Shown: positions 17,769-27,880 of the stretch, one piece after another | Position numbering within the stretch: position 1 is the first letter of the stretch | How the letters are laid out: the number at the start of each line of letters is the position of its first letter | Origin: CAWAYH01 sp963786195 | Lineage (GTDB): Bacteria > Acidobacteriota > Vicinamibacteria > Vicinamibacterales > 2-12-FULL-66-21 | Direction of reading: 5' to 3' | DNA: 64,000 bases | Assembly: GCA_963786195.1 (NCBI GenBank) | Contig: CAWAYH010000011.1 | Coordinates: 620,001-684,000 of the forward strand | Notes under the pieces: generated by a model | The model's input: only the letters and a program-made list of their open reading frames with translations | What the model was told of the DNA's origin: nothing | Databases searched by the model: none | Made by a program: the position numbers and the translations under genes

Positions 17769-18679
17769 CTACAGCAACGTCCGCAGGATCCTGACGACGA
17801 CGGGCCCCAGACACACGACATACAGCGCGGGAACCAGGCACAGCGCGAGGGGAAACACGAGCTTGACGCCGACCTTCGCCGCGCGCTCTTCGGCACGCTG
17901 CCGGCGCTTGGTCCGCGACGTCGTCGCGTGGGTTCGCAGCGCCTGGGCGATGCTGGTGCCGAACCGATCGGTCTGCGTCAGCATCGCGACCAGCGCGCGC
18001 ACGTCGTCGACGCCGGTACGACGGGCCAGCGCCTGGAACGCTTCGAGTCGCGGCTTGCCTGCGCGGATCTCGCTGGTCACCGTGCGCAGCTCTTTCGCGA
18101 GCGCCGGCAACGCGATCTCCAGCTCTTCGCTTGCGCGCACGATGGCCTGGTCGAGGCTGGAGCCGGCCTCGACGCAGACGACGATCAGGTCGAGCGCGTC
18201 GGGCAGCCCGTTCTGAATGGCCTTCTGATGTCGCGCGGTCGCGCGGCTGAGCGCCAGGTCCGGCAGCAGGTAACCCAGAACCGCCGCGACGAGCGCCAGC
18301 AGCCAGCCGTCGGCTAAGCCGAGGAACGCGAGCGGGACCAGCGCGCACAGGACGGGCAGGATCATCTCGGCCAGCGAGTAGTAGCCGGCGGCTTCGGCGT
18401 TGCCCGCAGCCGGCGGCTTCGAGGCGTCGCTGCAGCCGCGACGACCCGGCTCGAGACGCCCTGCGGCCGTTTTCGACGAGCTGGCGCACCGCGCTCTTGG
18501 CGGGCCGGATCACCCGCCAGCAGCTGCTGCACGAACCGTCGCGCGCGACGCCGTCCGTGGGCCGCAGGCGCCGGCGTTCCGGGGCCGTGCGCGCCAGCGC
18601 GAGCGAGGCAGCCGACGCCGCGGCGAGCGCCACGGAGATGAAGACGACGACGAGCGGGACAGCGAGCTCGAGATGTCAT
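17769..18679 (-). CDS. tadC: Tad pilus inner-membrane protein TadC (frameshifted)
   Basis: Platform protein of the Tad/Flp pilus, a type II/IV secretion F-domain protein acting with TadB and the TadA ATPase. The C-terminal 198 residues are clean: LPDALDLIVVCVEAGSSLDQAI, RAGKPRLEAFQALARRTGV, QTDRFGTSIAQALRTHA, and membrane spans near WLLALVAAVLGYLL and LALCLVPALYVVCL. The N-terminal third is split over frames between about 18660 and 18365; reading across the breaks gives VPLVVVFISVALAAASAASLAL and VRQLVENGRRASRAGSSRLQ. ATG 18679 has a GAGGGGG site upstream and follows tadB by nine bases. Confidence 0.87.
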
Positions 18680-18688
18680 ACGTCCCCC

Positions 18689-19658
18689 TCAGAACTCCAC
18701 GTTGACGATTCGCCGAATGGCAAGCATGCCGATGACCTGCAGGACGAGCGCAACGATGATCATGCGAACGCCGAGCGGATCCTCGACGAACGTCCTGCAT
18801 GTGATCGGGTGCGACCATCAGAACATGACCCCGGCAAGCACCGGCGGCATGCAGCGACAGCACCCATCCGGTGATCCGGCCGTGCGCGCTGGCGACCCGC
18901 ACCTGCCGCTTCACGCGCGATCGCTCACGAATGAGCGTCGACAGGTTGTCGAGCACCTCCGCGAGGTTGCCGCCCGCCTCGCGCTGCGTGAGCACGGCGG
19001 TGATGAAGAACCGCGCGTCGAGCAGCGGCACGCGTCGCGCGAAGGCCTTGAGCGCGTCCGGCAGCGGCATCCCGTAATTCTGCTGGTCGTACAGCAGCCT
19101 GAATTCGGCACCGGTCGGATCCGGCACTTCGTCGGCGACCATCGACACGCCGGTCGTGAACGCGTGACCCGCGCGCAGCGAGCTGGCGATCAGGTCGATC
19201 GCCTGCGGGAACTGATCTTCGAACAGCCGCATGGCGCCGCGTGGCCGCGTGGCGGACGTAGACGTACGGAATCGCTGCGGCGGCAATCCCCGCGACGGCG
19301 CTGACCCACGCCAGGGCGGTCAGCAGGCTGACGATCACGTATCCGGCGAACGCCGCAAAAATCGCGCGAGCAGCACCATGCCGATCGTGATCGACAGCCC
19401 GGACTGCTCGACGGTCGCGGCGCAGCGGATCCGCGAGTCTGCCGGATTTCCCGAGCAGGGCGTCGAGGCCTTTGAGCGCGCTGAGCTTCGGCGCATCCGA
19501 CGCGTCAGCTCGCCGCGCATCGGACGGATCCGGGCTCTCCGGCTTGAGGCGCTTGCGGAGCTCGCGTGTCGCCGTCCTCGGGCACGCACGACGAACGCCC
19601 AGTACGCGCCGAGGATGATGACCAGGCAGACGACGAAGGTGATCGCAGCAGCTACCAT
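18689..19658 (-). CDS. tadB: Tad pilus inner-membrane protein TadB (frameshifted)
   Basis: Partner of TadC in the inner-membrane platform of the Tad pilus. ATG 19658 gives MVAAAITFVVCLVIILGAYWAF, the first membrane span. Reading across about five breaks (near 19580, 19420, 19365, 19240, 18850) gives LKGLDALLGKSGRLADPL, YVIVSLLTALAWVSAVAGI, then the F-domain MRLFEDQFPQAIDLIASSLRAGHAF, QQNYGMPLPDALKAFARRVPLLDARFF, REAGGNLAEVLDNLSTLIRER and RVASAHGRITGWVLS. The stop TGA at 18689 is nine bases before tadC. The family assignment is firm despite the breaks. Confidence 0.87.
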
Positions 19659-19670
19659 TGTCGACTCCCG

Positions 19671-21000
19671 TCACGCCACGAGCTTGTCTGTGCTCGAACA
19701 TGTCCACCGGCAGCTGCACGCCGAACGAGAGCAGCCGTTCGCTGCACGCGGCCGGATGCCGGTCGCGCGGAAACGGCCGCAGACCTTGCCGTCGCGCCGC
19801 AGGCCGGTGCGCTCGAAGACGAAGATGTCCTGCGTCGATCACCATCTCGCCTTCCATGCCGGTCACTTCGGTGATCGCCGTGACCTTGCGGGTGCCGTCC
19901 GACAGGCGCGTGACCTGGATGATCAGGTTGATCGCCGACGCGATCTGCTGGCGCACGGCGCGCTCCGGGATGTTGAGGTTCGCCATCGCCACCATCGTGT
20001 CGAGCCGGTAGAGCGCGTCGCGCGAGCTGTTGGCGTGAATCGTCGTCAGGCCGCCGTCGTGGCCGGTGTTCATGGCCTGGAGCATGTCGAGCGCCTCGTC
20101 GCTGCGCACCTCGCCGAGGATGATGCGATCGGGGCGCATACGCAGGGCGTTCACCACGAGGTCGCGCTGGCGGACCGCGCCCTTGCCTTCGATGTTCGGC
20201 GGCCGCGTCTCCAGCCGCACCACGTGCCGCTGCCGCATCATCAGTTCGGCGGCGTCCTCGATCGTCACGATGCGCTCGAGGTTCGAGATGAAGCTCGACA
20301 GCACGTTCAGCAGCGTCGTCTTGCCGGCGCCGGTGCCGCCCGACACGATGATGTTCATGCGGCAGGCCACGGCGGCGTGGAGGAAGTCGAGCATCGGCTG
20401 CGTCAGCGTCTCGCGCTCGACGAGGTCCGTCGGCGCCGAGACGGTCGGTGCGGAATCGCCGGATCGAGAGCGACGGGCCCATCGATCGCCAGCGGCGGAA
20501 TGATCGCGTTGACGCGCGATCCGTCGCGCAGGCGCGCGTCGACCATCGGGCTCGATTCGTCGATGCGGCGGCCCACCGTGCTGACGATGCGCTCGATGAT
20601 CTGCATCAGGTGGCGATCGTCCTTGAACACGATGTCGGTGAGCTCGAGACGTCCGTTCGCGCTCGACGTAGACCTGATCGAAGCGGTTCACGAGGATGTC
20701 CGAGATCGCCGGATCGCGCAGCAGCGCCTCGAGCGGACCCAGGCCGAACAGCTCGTTCAGCACGTCGACGACGAGCGTTTCGCGCTCCGTCAGGCTGAGC
20801 GGCGTCGTCTCGCTTGCCACGCTCGATGATGTCGAGGATCAGCCGTCGAATCTCCGGCTCCGCCTCCGTCGCGCCCATCTGCGTCAGCCGCTCGAGGTTC
20901 AGCCGGTTCAGCAGGTCCGTGATGGATGCGCGCCTTCAGCTCCTGATAGCTGCGTGCCGCGATCGGCAGGGATGCTCGTCGTCGTCGGGACCGGATTCAT
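19671..21000 (-). CDS. tadA: Tad pilus assembly ATPase TadA/CpaF (frameshifted)
   Basis: Cytoplasmic secretion ATPase powering Flp pilus assembly. The N-terminus reads SYQELKARIHH and NRLNLERLTQ across frames, followed by DVLNELFGLGPLEALLRDPAISDILV. The catalytic core is clean: Walker A GGTGAGKTTLLN near 20310, the Asp box VTIEDAAELMM, Walker B ILGEVRSDEALDMLQAMNTGHDG, and the His box LTTIHAN. The C-terminal end QLPVDMF then DKLVA with TGA at 19671 needs one more shift. Breaks are near 20930, 20820, 20655, 20475, 20450, 19835, 19790 and 19690. The start is uncertain: ATG 21000 is the simplest choice and follows a hairpin repeat at 21016. Confidence 0.88.
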
Positions 21001-21015
21001 CGGTTCGCTCTCTAC

Positions 21016-21036
21016 CCGAGGGGCTTCACCCCTCGG
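21016..21036. repeat. CCGAGGGG hairpin repeat, copy 2
   Basis: CCGAGGGG, loop cttca, CCCCTCGG: a perfect 8-bp stem in the 221-bp gap between tadZ and tadA. It shares its stem with the copy at 12097-12119. The rest of this gap is low complexity and I see no gene in it. It could attenuate transcription between tadZ and tadA. Confidence 0.55.
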
Positions 21037-21221
21037 ACTCCGGACATTCATCGCGCGCCGCTTCGACGGCGCGCTCGATCGCGTGGCTCGCTCGCCTGCT
21101 CGCTCGCTTCTACTGCCTTTGCCTTTTCCCTTGTCCCTGTCCTGTCCCGTCTCCCTGGTTAGGCCCTGCGCCCCGTCAGCCGGCCCAGCAGCCAGCCGGT
21201 CGCCGCGATTCGGTCCGTTCC

Positions 21222-22320
21222 TCAGGCGTGCGCCACGAGGCGGCGCGCGAAGCCCGTCAGCGCTGACGCGAGCTTGTTGTGGTTGTCGAGCACGACCGGA
21301 CGGCCGGTGTTCAGCGCTTCGAGCGCCAGCCGGTAGTTGCTCGGGAACGTGTGAGCCACCGGGCTTCCCAGCACCCTCTCGACATCCTCCTGGCCGATTT
21401 CGGAACTGGAGTCGTACCGGCTGACGACGACCGACAGCCGCGATCCTTGCCGTAGCGCTGGCGCAGGGCGGCCGCGAGCCGCGTGGCGCGCGCGCACGGT
21501 CGCCAGCTCCTGGTTGGCGACGATGACGATGCGCGTCACCAGCTCGAGCGCCTCGAGCATCGACGTCCGATCGCGGCACGTCGAGCACGACGTACTGGTA
21601 GTGACGCGCAGCGGCGTCGATGCAGGCGCGCGGACGATCGCCGCGTCGACGGGAGTGCCATGCGGCGCGATCGGACGAGGCCAGCAGGTCGAGGCCCGGC
21701 CGTCGCGTGGCCGACCAGACCGCTCAGGAACGTCTTGTCGAGGCGATGTGCACGTTCTCGAGCGCATCGACCACCGAGAAGCGCGGCTCGGCCCCGAGAA
21801 ACACCGCGGCGTCACCGTAGGCCGAGGTGCAGATCGATGAGCAGCGTCGACGCCGCCGCCGAGCTGCGCGAGCGCCGTTGCGACGTTGACGGCCACGCGT
21901 GGTCGTGCCGACGCCGCCCTTGGCGCCCAGGAACGCAAACACCTGCCCGGGTCGCGCACTGGACCGACTGGCGTCGTGACGCGGTCGATGGCCGCCTGCA
22001 GCTCCGTTCACGGTCAGCGGAACGGTCACGAACTCGGTGACGCCGGCGCGCATCGCTTCGAGCATCAGCGCCGGTTCGAGCGCCGCGGCGACGATGACGA
22101 CGCCCGTGCGACGGGTGCTGGCGGCGGAGCATGCGCGACGGCCGCCGGCCAGCCCGGCCGGTCGCGCATGTCGACGATCACGAGCGCCGGCTGCTGTGCG
22201 GACGGCTGCGCGCAGGGCTCGCGAGCTCGTCGATCGTCAGCGGGTCGTGACGCGCAGACCACACCCCTGCAGCAGCTCTTCGAGCTGCCGATCCCGGGAT
22301 CCGACGAGGCTGACGGTCAT
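21222..22320 (-). CDS. tadZ: TadZ/CpaE-type pilus localisation ATPase (frameshifted)
   Basis: MinD/ParA-like protein that places the Tad machine, with a degenerate receiver-like N-terminus. ATG 22320 gives MTVSLVGSRDRQLEELLQG, then the frame breaks repeatedly. Recognisable pieces are MLEAMRAGVTEFVTVPL, the deviant Walker A VFAFLGAKGGVGTTT near 21930, VAVNVATALAQLGG, DAAVFLGAEPRFSVVDALENVHIA, SMLEALELVTRIVIVANQELATVR, and the clean C-terminus VVVSRYDSSSEIGQEDVERVLG to ARRLVAHA. The start lies 17 bp after tadG. About eight single-base breaks are needed. Confidence 0.82.
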
Positions 22321-22336
22321 GTGTCACTGCCACAGA

Positions 22337-23593
22337 TCACCTGATCAGAGTGATGGTCGTCACGAGCCAGGACGCCGTTGTCGACGAAGGTCGGCGCGGT
22401 CGGACGGCACAGGCCCGGATACTTGAGGAAGTGTGCCATGCGGCCGCCGCGTTCGCCGATGAGCAGGCCACGCTGTCGACGAGTGGACGAAGAACCCGAC
22501 GATGTTCGAGACCGTGATGCACGGGTTGTCCTGTCGGGCAGCCGCTCCGGTCTGCGTCCAGTCGCTGGTCGCGCGGCCTAGCTGAAACTTGTCCGGGTCG
22601 AACAGCGCGACCGCCACCAGCCGCGGGCTGACCGGCGCGCAGCCGGGTGCGCAGCTGTGTCGACCGACGCTCGTGGCGCCGTTGTCCCACGTCGCCGGGG
22701 GATCGCTGCGTACAGACCGCCGGAGCCGCATCGGTAATCGTCGGCCGGCAGTGACCGAGGTGTCCACCGGAAGCGTCTGCTTCAGCTCGAGCGACTGGCC
22801 GTTGCATTGCGCTCATGTTCTGCGTCGTAGCACGCTGCTCGGTCGACCGGCAGCATCCAGCGGGACCACGAGACCGCGCGTGATGGGATCGGTTCGGCGG
22901 ATTCCCGTGTCCAACGGAACGACAGCGTCGCCCGAAGTCCTGACGAGAGATGTCGTGCCGACCCGAGCCTGCGTGCGCGCATCGGCGGGGTGTAATCGTC
23001 TGCGGAGCGCCAGCAGCCGTTCCCGGCGTCAGACTCGGTTCGAGATATCGATTGAATTCATCGCCGGGCGAGCGATTGCTCGAAGTCCATCGTCCGGGAA
23101 CGCCCACGGGCCAGGCACGGCGTGGCGTTCCCGTTGCCCGTAACCTGCGCGTAGCCGTCGCGCTGTAACACCCTGGACTGGTGACGCCAAGGATCGGACC
23201 GAACAACGTCGGCAGTGGGCGTACTCCCGTACTCGCCGTTTCGATACACCTCCACTCGCACGCACTGGCCGGTCACTCCCGGCGGGCAGCCGGGAAGGAC
23301 ACGCCGCGCCGTGCCCCGCTCGTTCCAGATCAGGTTCGCGTCAGCGACTTCCGTCGCGGACCTCGTCGCGATGCCGGTCGGCGACGGCGGATCGTCGAAA
23401 TCGTCGTACCCGCGAGCGAGGGCACCCGCGAGCGCGCCGGCGTCGGCGGCGTTCTGCGCCTGATGCCGGCTCACCCACATCATTCCGTAGTCGATGACGA
23501 AGATGTTGAGACGCCATCAGCACGAACACCGCCAGCCCGACTGGACGAAGACCGCGCCTGCTCCGAGCGAATGAGCCGATGGGTCGGGGCCAT
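22337..23593 (-). CDS. TadG-like pilus assembly protein (frameshifted)
   Basis: Membrane-anchored TadE/TadG-like protein of the Tad locus. ATG 23593 starts MAPTHRLIRSEQA, then a membrane span (VGLAVFVLMAS and, after a break, VIDYGMMWVSRHQ). The hallmark block QNAADAGALAGALARGYDD near 23450 identifies the TadG-like family. The periplasmic part is cysteine-containing and non-repetitive; the C-terminus ends LVTTITLIR at 22337. Breaks lie near 23540, 23500, 23230, 23070 and at several points between 22990 and 22380. The gene overlaps no neighbour and is followed by tadZ after 16 bp. Confidence 0.78.
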
Positions 23594-23603
23594 TCGTGAA
23601 TCC

Positions 23604-25078
23604 TCAGAGTTCTTCGACCCGCGGCCTTCGACGACGATCCTTTCGGAGGCGCGTCACCGGGCGGCCGTTCGGCGCGACCGGCGCCCTTCTTCTCGCCGGG
23701 CTTGTCGCCGACGACCGGCGCCGGCAGGAACCGGCGCGGCAGTGTGGGCAGCGGCGGCACCTCGTCGGGATCGAGCGCGCGCACCAGCCGCGGCGTGATC
23801 AGCACCATCAGCTCGGTGCGCTCGGCCCGGTCCGCCTTGCTCTTGAACAGGTTGCCGATGATCGGAATCTTGCTGAGGATCGGGAATCTCGGCCGCGTCT
23901 TCCTGCGTCAGGTTGTCGAGCAGGCCGGCAATCGCGAACGACTGGCCGTCGCGCAGCTCGACGTCGGTTTCGCGCGCTTGCGGGTCGACAGCGCCGGAAT
24001 GCGGAAACCCTGACAACGTGATGCCGTTGCCGAAGTCGAGCGTGCTCACCTCCGGCGTCGACCATCAGGCGAATCACGTCACCGGCAGATCGTCGGCTTG
24101 AACGTCAGGCGGATCCCGAACTCCTTGAACGTCACGGACACGGCCGCGTTGCGCCCGTCCCCTGCACGACCGGCACGGGAATCTCGCCGCCGGCGAGGAA
24201 GCTGGCTTCCTGACCGTTGTAGGCAATGAGGTTCGGCTCGGCGAGGCTCTGGAAGAAGCCCCTGGACTGCAGCGCCTTGATGATGGCGCCAACGCCCTCG
24301 TCGCGGTTGAAGAAGAAGAGGTTCAGGAAATCGCTGAAGACCAGGCCGGACTCTGTCGCTGGTCGTTCGAAGTCGGGCGCCGCGAATTGCTGCGTCGTCG
24401 ACCGGCCGGCGTAATCGGGCCGGCGACACGACGAAGTTGGCGCCGAGCTCCGTGAGCGCGCGTCGGTTCACCTCGGCGAACCGCACCTGCAGCATGACCT
24501 GCTGGCTCTCCTGGCCGCCCGGGAGCTGCAGCATGTTGATCAGCTTCATCTTCGGCGGAGCTCGCCTGCGCGATCTCGGCCGCCCGCAGCGACGATGACG
24601 TTGCTCGAGACCGATCCCGAAAGGATGATCGCTTCGTCGCGTGGCGCTGACCGTGATGTCCTCGCCGGGAAAGAGGATCCGCAGCTGCTGCTGCAGCGTC
24701 GTCACGGCCGGCTCGACGACGAGGTCGTAGTGCTTCCGATCGTCGATGCTCCAGACGATCAGGCTGACCGTGCCCGGCGCCTTGCCGTCGACGAGGATCT
24801 CGCGCGGCTGGACGACCGATCGCGTCGGCCACGGCTGGATTGGTGACGGCGATACGGACGATCTCGAAGTCCGTGAGGAGGACCGTCGATCGTCCGGCAG
24901 TCAGCGACACGCGCTCGACCTGGCCCGGCAGCTGCGCCGGCGGCTGCGGCTTCGGCTGGGCCGGCGCCGGCGTCTGCGGGGGAACCTGGGCCCGCACGAG
25001 CGGTGCCTGCACGGCGGCCGCGAGGATCAGCGCGGCCGAGGCCGCCCCGAATCGCTGCCAGCGAAGGGGAATGCTCAC
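23604..25078 (-). CDS. Tad secretin RcpA/CpaC (frameshifted)
   Basis: Outer-membrane secretin through which the Flp pilus passes. GTG 25078 gives a signal peptide (SAALILAAAVQAPLVRAQ), a Pro/Gln-rich linker, then the N-domain signature VSLTAGRSTVLLTDFEIVRIAVTNPAVADA. Further on come MLQLPGGQESQQVMLQVRFAEVNRRAL (secretin N-lobe), and the secretin core pieces ETDVELRDGQSFAIAGLLDNLTQ and LMVLITPRLVRALDPDE across frames. About eight breaks lie between 24850 and 23660. The stop at 23604 is the most consistent one. The start codon follows the CpaB stop directly, so the two are coupled. Confidence 0.83.
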
Positions 25079-25946
25079 TTAATCACCTCGTCAGTCCGCT
25101 TCGCCGCGCGGATCGCTTCGACCGATGCGCAGTTGAGGCGGCGGAGGCGGCAGGACGATCGCCGGCGCCTCTGTCGGCGCTGGCGCGTCGGCGCGGCGCG
25201 GGCGCCGGCGCAGGTTTCGTGTCGACCGGCTGTCGCGGCCTGACCGAGCAGCGCCCCCGTCCGCACCCCGGGCGCGACGGTCGGCTCGTTGTCGAGCGGA
25301 TTGCGCAGCACCAGCATGATCTGTCCTTCTGACTGCGCGAGCGCGATCCGCTCGGCGTCTTCCGGCGTCACGACGAGCGTCACGACCGTCGTCTCGTTCT
25401 TGCCGTCCGACTCCGTCTTGCCCTGCTGCTGACGCGTGCCGGCCGTCAGGACCTGGACGTTGCTCGCGACGGTGCGCGTCATGCTGTCGTCCTGGCGCCG
25501 AATCGTGACGACGAGATCGACGCGGTTGCCCGGCGCGACGAAGCCCGCGACGCCGATGACGTCGTTGACCTTGACCGATATCGCGCGCATGCCGGGCGGG
25601 ATGGCCGGCGGCAGGCCCGCGCCGCTGTCGCGCCGGCGAGTCTGGACGTCGTGAGTACGTCGTTCTCCTGGACCGCCGTCAGCAGCCCGCGATTCACGAC
25701 ATCCTTGACGTGGCTGATCGCGCCGGGCACCAGGCTGTTCGACGGCCACTGCACGACCTTGACGTCTTTCTCCGTCACCAGCGTGCCCAGCGGCATCGCG
25801 CGCGCAGCCACGACGACCGGCTGGAACGTCACCTCTCCTTCACGTCCCGGCATCCGATCGACGGCTCGATAGACACCGAAGCTCGCGATGCTGGCGGTGA
25901 TGACAGCGAGCACGAGGACCATCAGATGACGCGTGCGGCGGTTCAT
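25079..25946 (-). CDS. cpaB: Flp pilus assembly protein CpaB/RcpC (frameshifted)
   Basis: Periplasmic Tad component with an SAF domain, thought to bridge the secretin and peptidoglycan. ATG 25946 gives MNRRTRHLMVLVLAVITASIASFGVY, a membrane anchor, then the SAF domain VVVAARAMPLGTLVTEKDVKVVQWP, GLLTAVQENDVLT. One break near 25650 leads to GLPPAIPPGMRAISVKVNDVIGVAGFV and GNRVDLVVTI. A second break near 25200 affects the Ala/Pro-rich C-terminal region ending TDEVIK. The stop TAA lies directly before the GTG of the secretin gene. Confidence 0.87.
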
Positions 25947-25992
25947 GGTGTCTCCTTAAACGGACTCTCAGGGCACGGGACTCGGAACGCGG

Positions 25993-26466
25993 CTACGGGC
26001 ACGGGCCCGCGGCAATTTCTGTTCGCATGGCCGACGTGGCATGAAGTGTCTTCGTGCTGAATCCACTGCCGCCGAAAAACGAGATAAGTGGTCCGACGAA
26101 GAGAAAGTTGTGCTCGTACGCGACGGTGACGGGCCGCACGCTGATGCACTGACTGCCGACCGAGATCGGCGTGGCCGCGGCCACGGTGACCGTCGTCGTG
26201 CCGGTCAGGCCGCCGGAGGCCAGGTACTGCGTCACCCGCGCCGTGACGTCCCCATTCGAGTATCCGGGGAGAATGGCGACTCTGGCTCCCTCGCGCGCCG
26301 CGTTCGTGACGACTTCATAACGCTGAAAAAGAAAGCCGAAATCCATGATGCCGAGAATCACCAGCAGCAGCGTCGGGAAGATGAGCGCGAACTCGATGAG
26401 CTCGACGCCGCGTTGGCACGCCCAGAGTCGGCGCGTTCGCGAGGCGGTCGGTCGTGAAGCGGTCAT
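25993..26466 (-). CDS. tadE: TadE-like minor pilin
   Basis: Pseudopilin-like membrane protein of the Tad locus. The 157-residue product has a basic N-terminus and the prepilin-like motif QRGVELIEFALIFPTLLLVILGI, with the conserved glutamate five residues into the mature part, then LFQRYEVVTNAAREGARVAIL, typical of TadE. The C-terminal part is beta-rich and ends EIAAGPCP. Its start overlaps the TadV stop by four bases, indicating translational coupling and possibly processing by that peptidase. No frameshift is seen here. Confidence 0.9.
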   Translation of the reverse strand: MTASRPTASRTRRLWACQRGVELIEFALIFPTLLLVILGIMDFGFLFQRYEVVTNAAREGARVAILPGYSNGDVTARVTQYLASGGLTGTTTVTVAAATPISVGSQCISVRPVTVAYEHNFLFVGPLISFFGGSGFSTKTLHATSAMRTEIAAGPCP

Positions 26467-26981
26467 CGAAGCCACAGCGTCACCATCGTTCCCGCGAGGA
26501 TCGGCAGCGCGTACGCGAGCCGGGGACCTCGCCCATGCTCGATCGTGAGTTCCGGCAGCGGCCGCACGCCGTTGACGCGCCAGTGCGTGAGCAGCAGCCG
26601 GACATTGGCGATGGCCTGGGGCAGATAGCCGGTCGCCAGCGAGAACACGAGCGCCAGGATCGCGCCGGCGACCCCGGTGTAGAGGCCGAGCCAGACCACA
26701 TCGGTCGGACCCAGCCAGGCGCCGAGCGCGCCAAGCAGCTTGACGTCGCCGGCACCCAGGCCACCGAGCGCGAACGGCACCAGGAAGATCGCAATGCCGA
26801 TCGCCCAGCCCGTCACGCTCGAGGCTCCCGCGCTCCATCCGCCCGTGGCGACGTGGAAGATCACGCCGGCCAACGCTCCACCAAGCGTCAGGAGTTGGGG
26901 AATACGTCGGGTCCGGATGTCCCATCCGCAGGCCAGCGCAGCCAGCCCGAACCCGATCAGTTGAGCAACAGTCATAGTCAT
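26463..26981 (-). CDS. tadV: Prepilin peptidase TadV/CpaA
   Basis: Inner-membrane A24 aspartic peptidase that processes Flp prepilins. The product is about 172 residues with five or six spans. The two active-site aspartates are in WDIRTRRIPQ (about residue 21) and the GxGD motif LGGLGAGDVKLLG (about residue 81). ATG 26981 gives MTMTVAQLIGFG; an internal ATG at 26975 is equally possible. The gene lies 11 bp after flp1 and overlaps tadE by four bases. It lacks the N-terminal methylase domain of PilD, as expected for Tad systems. Confidence 0.92.
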   Translation of the reverse strand: MTMTVAQLIGFGLAALACGWDIRTRRIPQLLTLGGALAGVIFHVATGGWSAGASSVTGWAIGIAIFLVPFALGGLGAGDVKLLGALGAWLGPTDVVWLGLYTGVAGAILALVFSLATGYLPQAIANVRLLLTHWRVNGVRPLPELTIEHGRGPRLAYALPILAGTMVTLWLR

Positions 26982-26991
26982 CCCGTGATTC

Positions 26992-27210
26992 TCAGGGAGT
27001 TGGTGGAGGCATCTCCCAGATCGCTTGTGCGTCGGTGTTCCAGGTCTGGTACGCCGTGGCCATCTTGGTCCTGATCGTGGGAAACAGCAGCACTCCTCCG
27101 ACGGCGATGATGCCGGTGAGCAGCGCATACTCGATCAGATCCTGCCCGTCGTCGTCTCGGAGCAGGCGAACGACACCACGAGTCGTCCGGCGAATCGCCT
27201 CTATCGTCAT
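26992..27210 (-). CDS. Flp-family pilin 1
   Basis: Structural or minor pilin of the Tad system. ATG 27210 gives 72 residues: MTIEAIRRTTRGVVRLLRDDD leader, then the Flp motif GQDLIEYALLTGIIAVGGVLL with cleavage expected after the glycine, the conserved Glu-Tyr pair, and a short C-terminal tail ending PPPTP. The leader is longer and more basic than that of the second pilin. The gene lies 88 bp downstream of flp2 and just upstream of the peptidase gene. Confidence 0.92.
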   Translation of the reverse strand: MTIEAIRRTTRGVVRLLRDDDGQDLIEYALLTGIIAVGGVLLFPTIRTKMATAYQTWNTDAQAIWEMPPPTP

Positions 27211-27298
27211 GGTCCACTCACGAATGGAAGTCCGCACCCTCGACCAGGGCCCGACCGGGCCTCGTGCTCGACTGGGCCGAAACACACCTGGTCGAACC

Positions 27299-27463
27299 CT
27301 ACGGCATTACGCTGTTCAAGTTCGTGAAGTAGGTCGTCACCTTCGGACCGATCAACTTGATCGTGGCGATCGCGCCGAATGTGATGATGCCCACCAGCAA
27401 CCCGTACTCGACCAGATCCTGTCCGTCATTCTCACGAAGCAACCGACCAAACAACGCCTTCAT
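27299..27463 (-). CDS. Flp-family pilin 2
   Basis: A 54-residue Flp pilin, MKALFGRLLREND leader then GQDLVEYGLLVGIITFGAIA, with a minimal tail ending LNSVMP. ATG 27463 has a strong AAGGAG site six bases upstream, the best in the pilus operon apart from the 31-residue peptide gene, which fits high expression and a major-pilin role. The first pilin gene downstream differs at about half of the positions, so the pair is not a recent duplication. Its upstream neighbour is a PilZ-domain gene only 23 bp away. Confidence 0.93.
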   Translation of the reverse strand: MKALFGRLLRENDGQDLVEYGLLVGIITFGAIATIKLIGPKVTTYFTNLNSVMP

Positions 27464-27486
27464 GTCGCTCTCCTTTCGACCCAACG

Positions 27487-27837
27487 CTACATCGACAACG
27501 AGCCGTTCCCACCCAACGAGAGATCCTCGAGCGTGCTCGAAACGGCCTGACGAATCGACGTCCCCTCCGATGGTCCGGTGTGAAGAAACTCGACCCCGAC
27601 GAGATAGCTGGAGCCGGACCCTGCGATCGCCACGCAGCGTGTGGCGCGCACGTCTTCGGTGTATGTCCGGCCGCCGACTTCCAGCCGCAGCGCACCCACG
27701 GTTCCTTCCTCGATGCGGTGGCCGCTCTCGAGCAGGCAGCCCGACCGGCTGATCTCGACCAGCCGCGTAGGGATGTGTCTCGCCAGCACGCCGAGCAATT
27801 CCACCTGGCACTGCAATGCCTCCATCCGCCGTTTCAT
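27487..27837 (-). CDS. PilZ-domain protein
   Basis: Small protein with a PilZ-like fold, a domain that often binds cyclic di-GMP. It carries RLVEISRSGCLLESGHRI, which corresponds to the PilZ D/NxSxxG segment, and YLVGVEFLHTGPSEG near the end. The usual RxxxR arginines would lie at the N-terminus, where KRRMEALQCQVELLG is seen; they are only partly matched, so ligand binding is uncertain. The location immediately before the major Flp pilin suggests control of pilus production or function. Alternative start at 27825. Confidence 0.7.
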   Translation of the reverse strand: MKRRMEALQCQVELLGVLARHIPTRLVEISRSGCLLESGHRIEEGTVGALRLEVGGRTYTEDVRATRCVAIAGSGSSYLVGVEFLHTGPSEGTSIRQAVSSTLEDLSLGGNGSLSM

Positions 27838-27857
27838 CCGTGTGCTCCAGACCGGCG

Positions 27858-27874
27858 ATCCCGGTGACCGGGAT
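27858..27874. promoter_or_regulatory. Perfect 17-bp palindrome between PilZ genes
   Basis: ATCCCGGT, one central base, ACCGGGAT. It lies in the 43-bp gap between the two PilZ-like genes. It may be an operator or a small hairpin that separates expression of the upstream gene from the pilin unit. Confidence 0.4.
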
Positions 27875-27880
27875 GTGCCC

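Noticed and set aside
19231..20829. A 532-codon plus-strand open frame opposite tadA/tadB
   Set aside because: Antisense shadow of the frameshifted tad genes; the minus strand carries Walker A, Walker B and His-box motifs.
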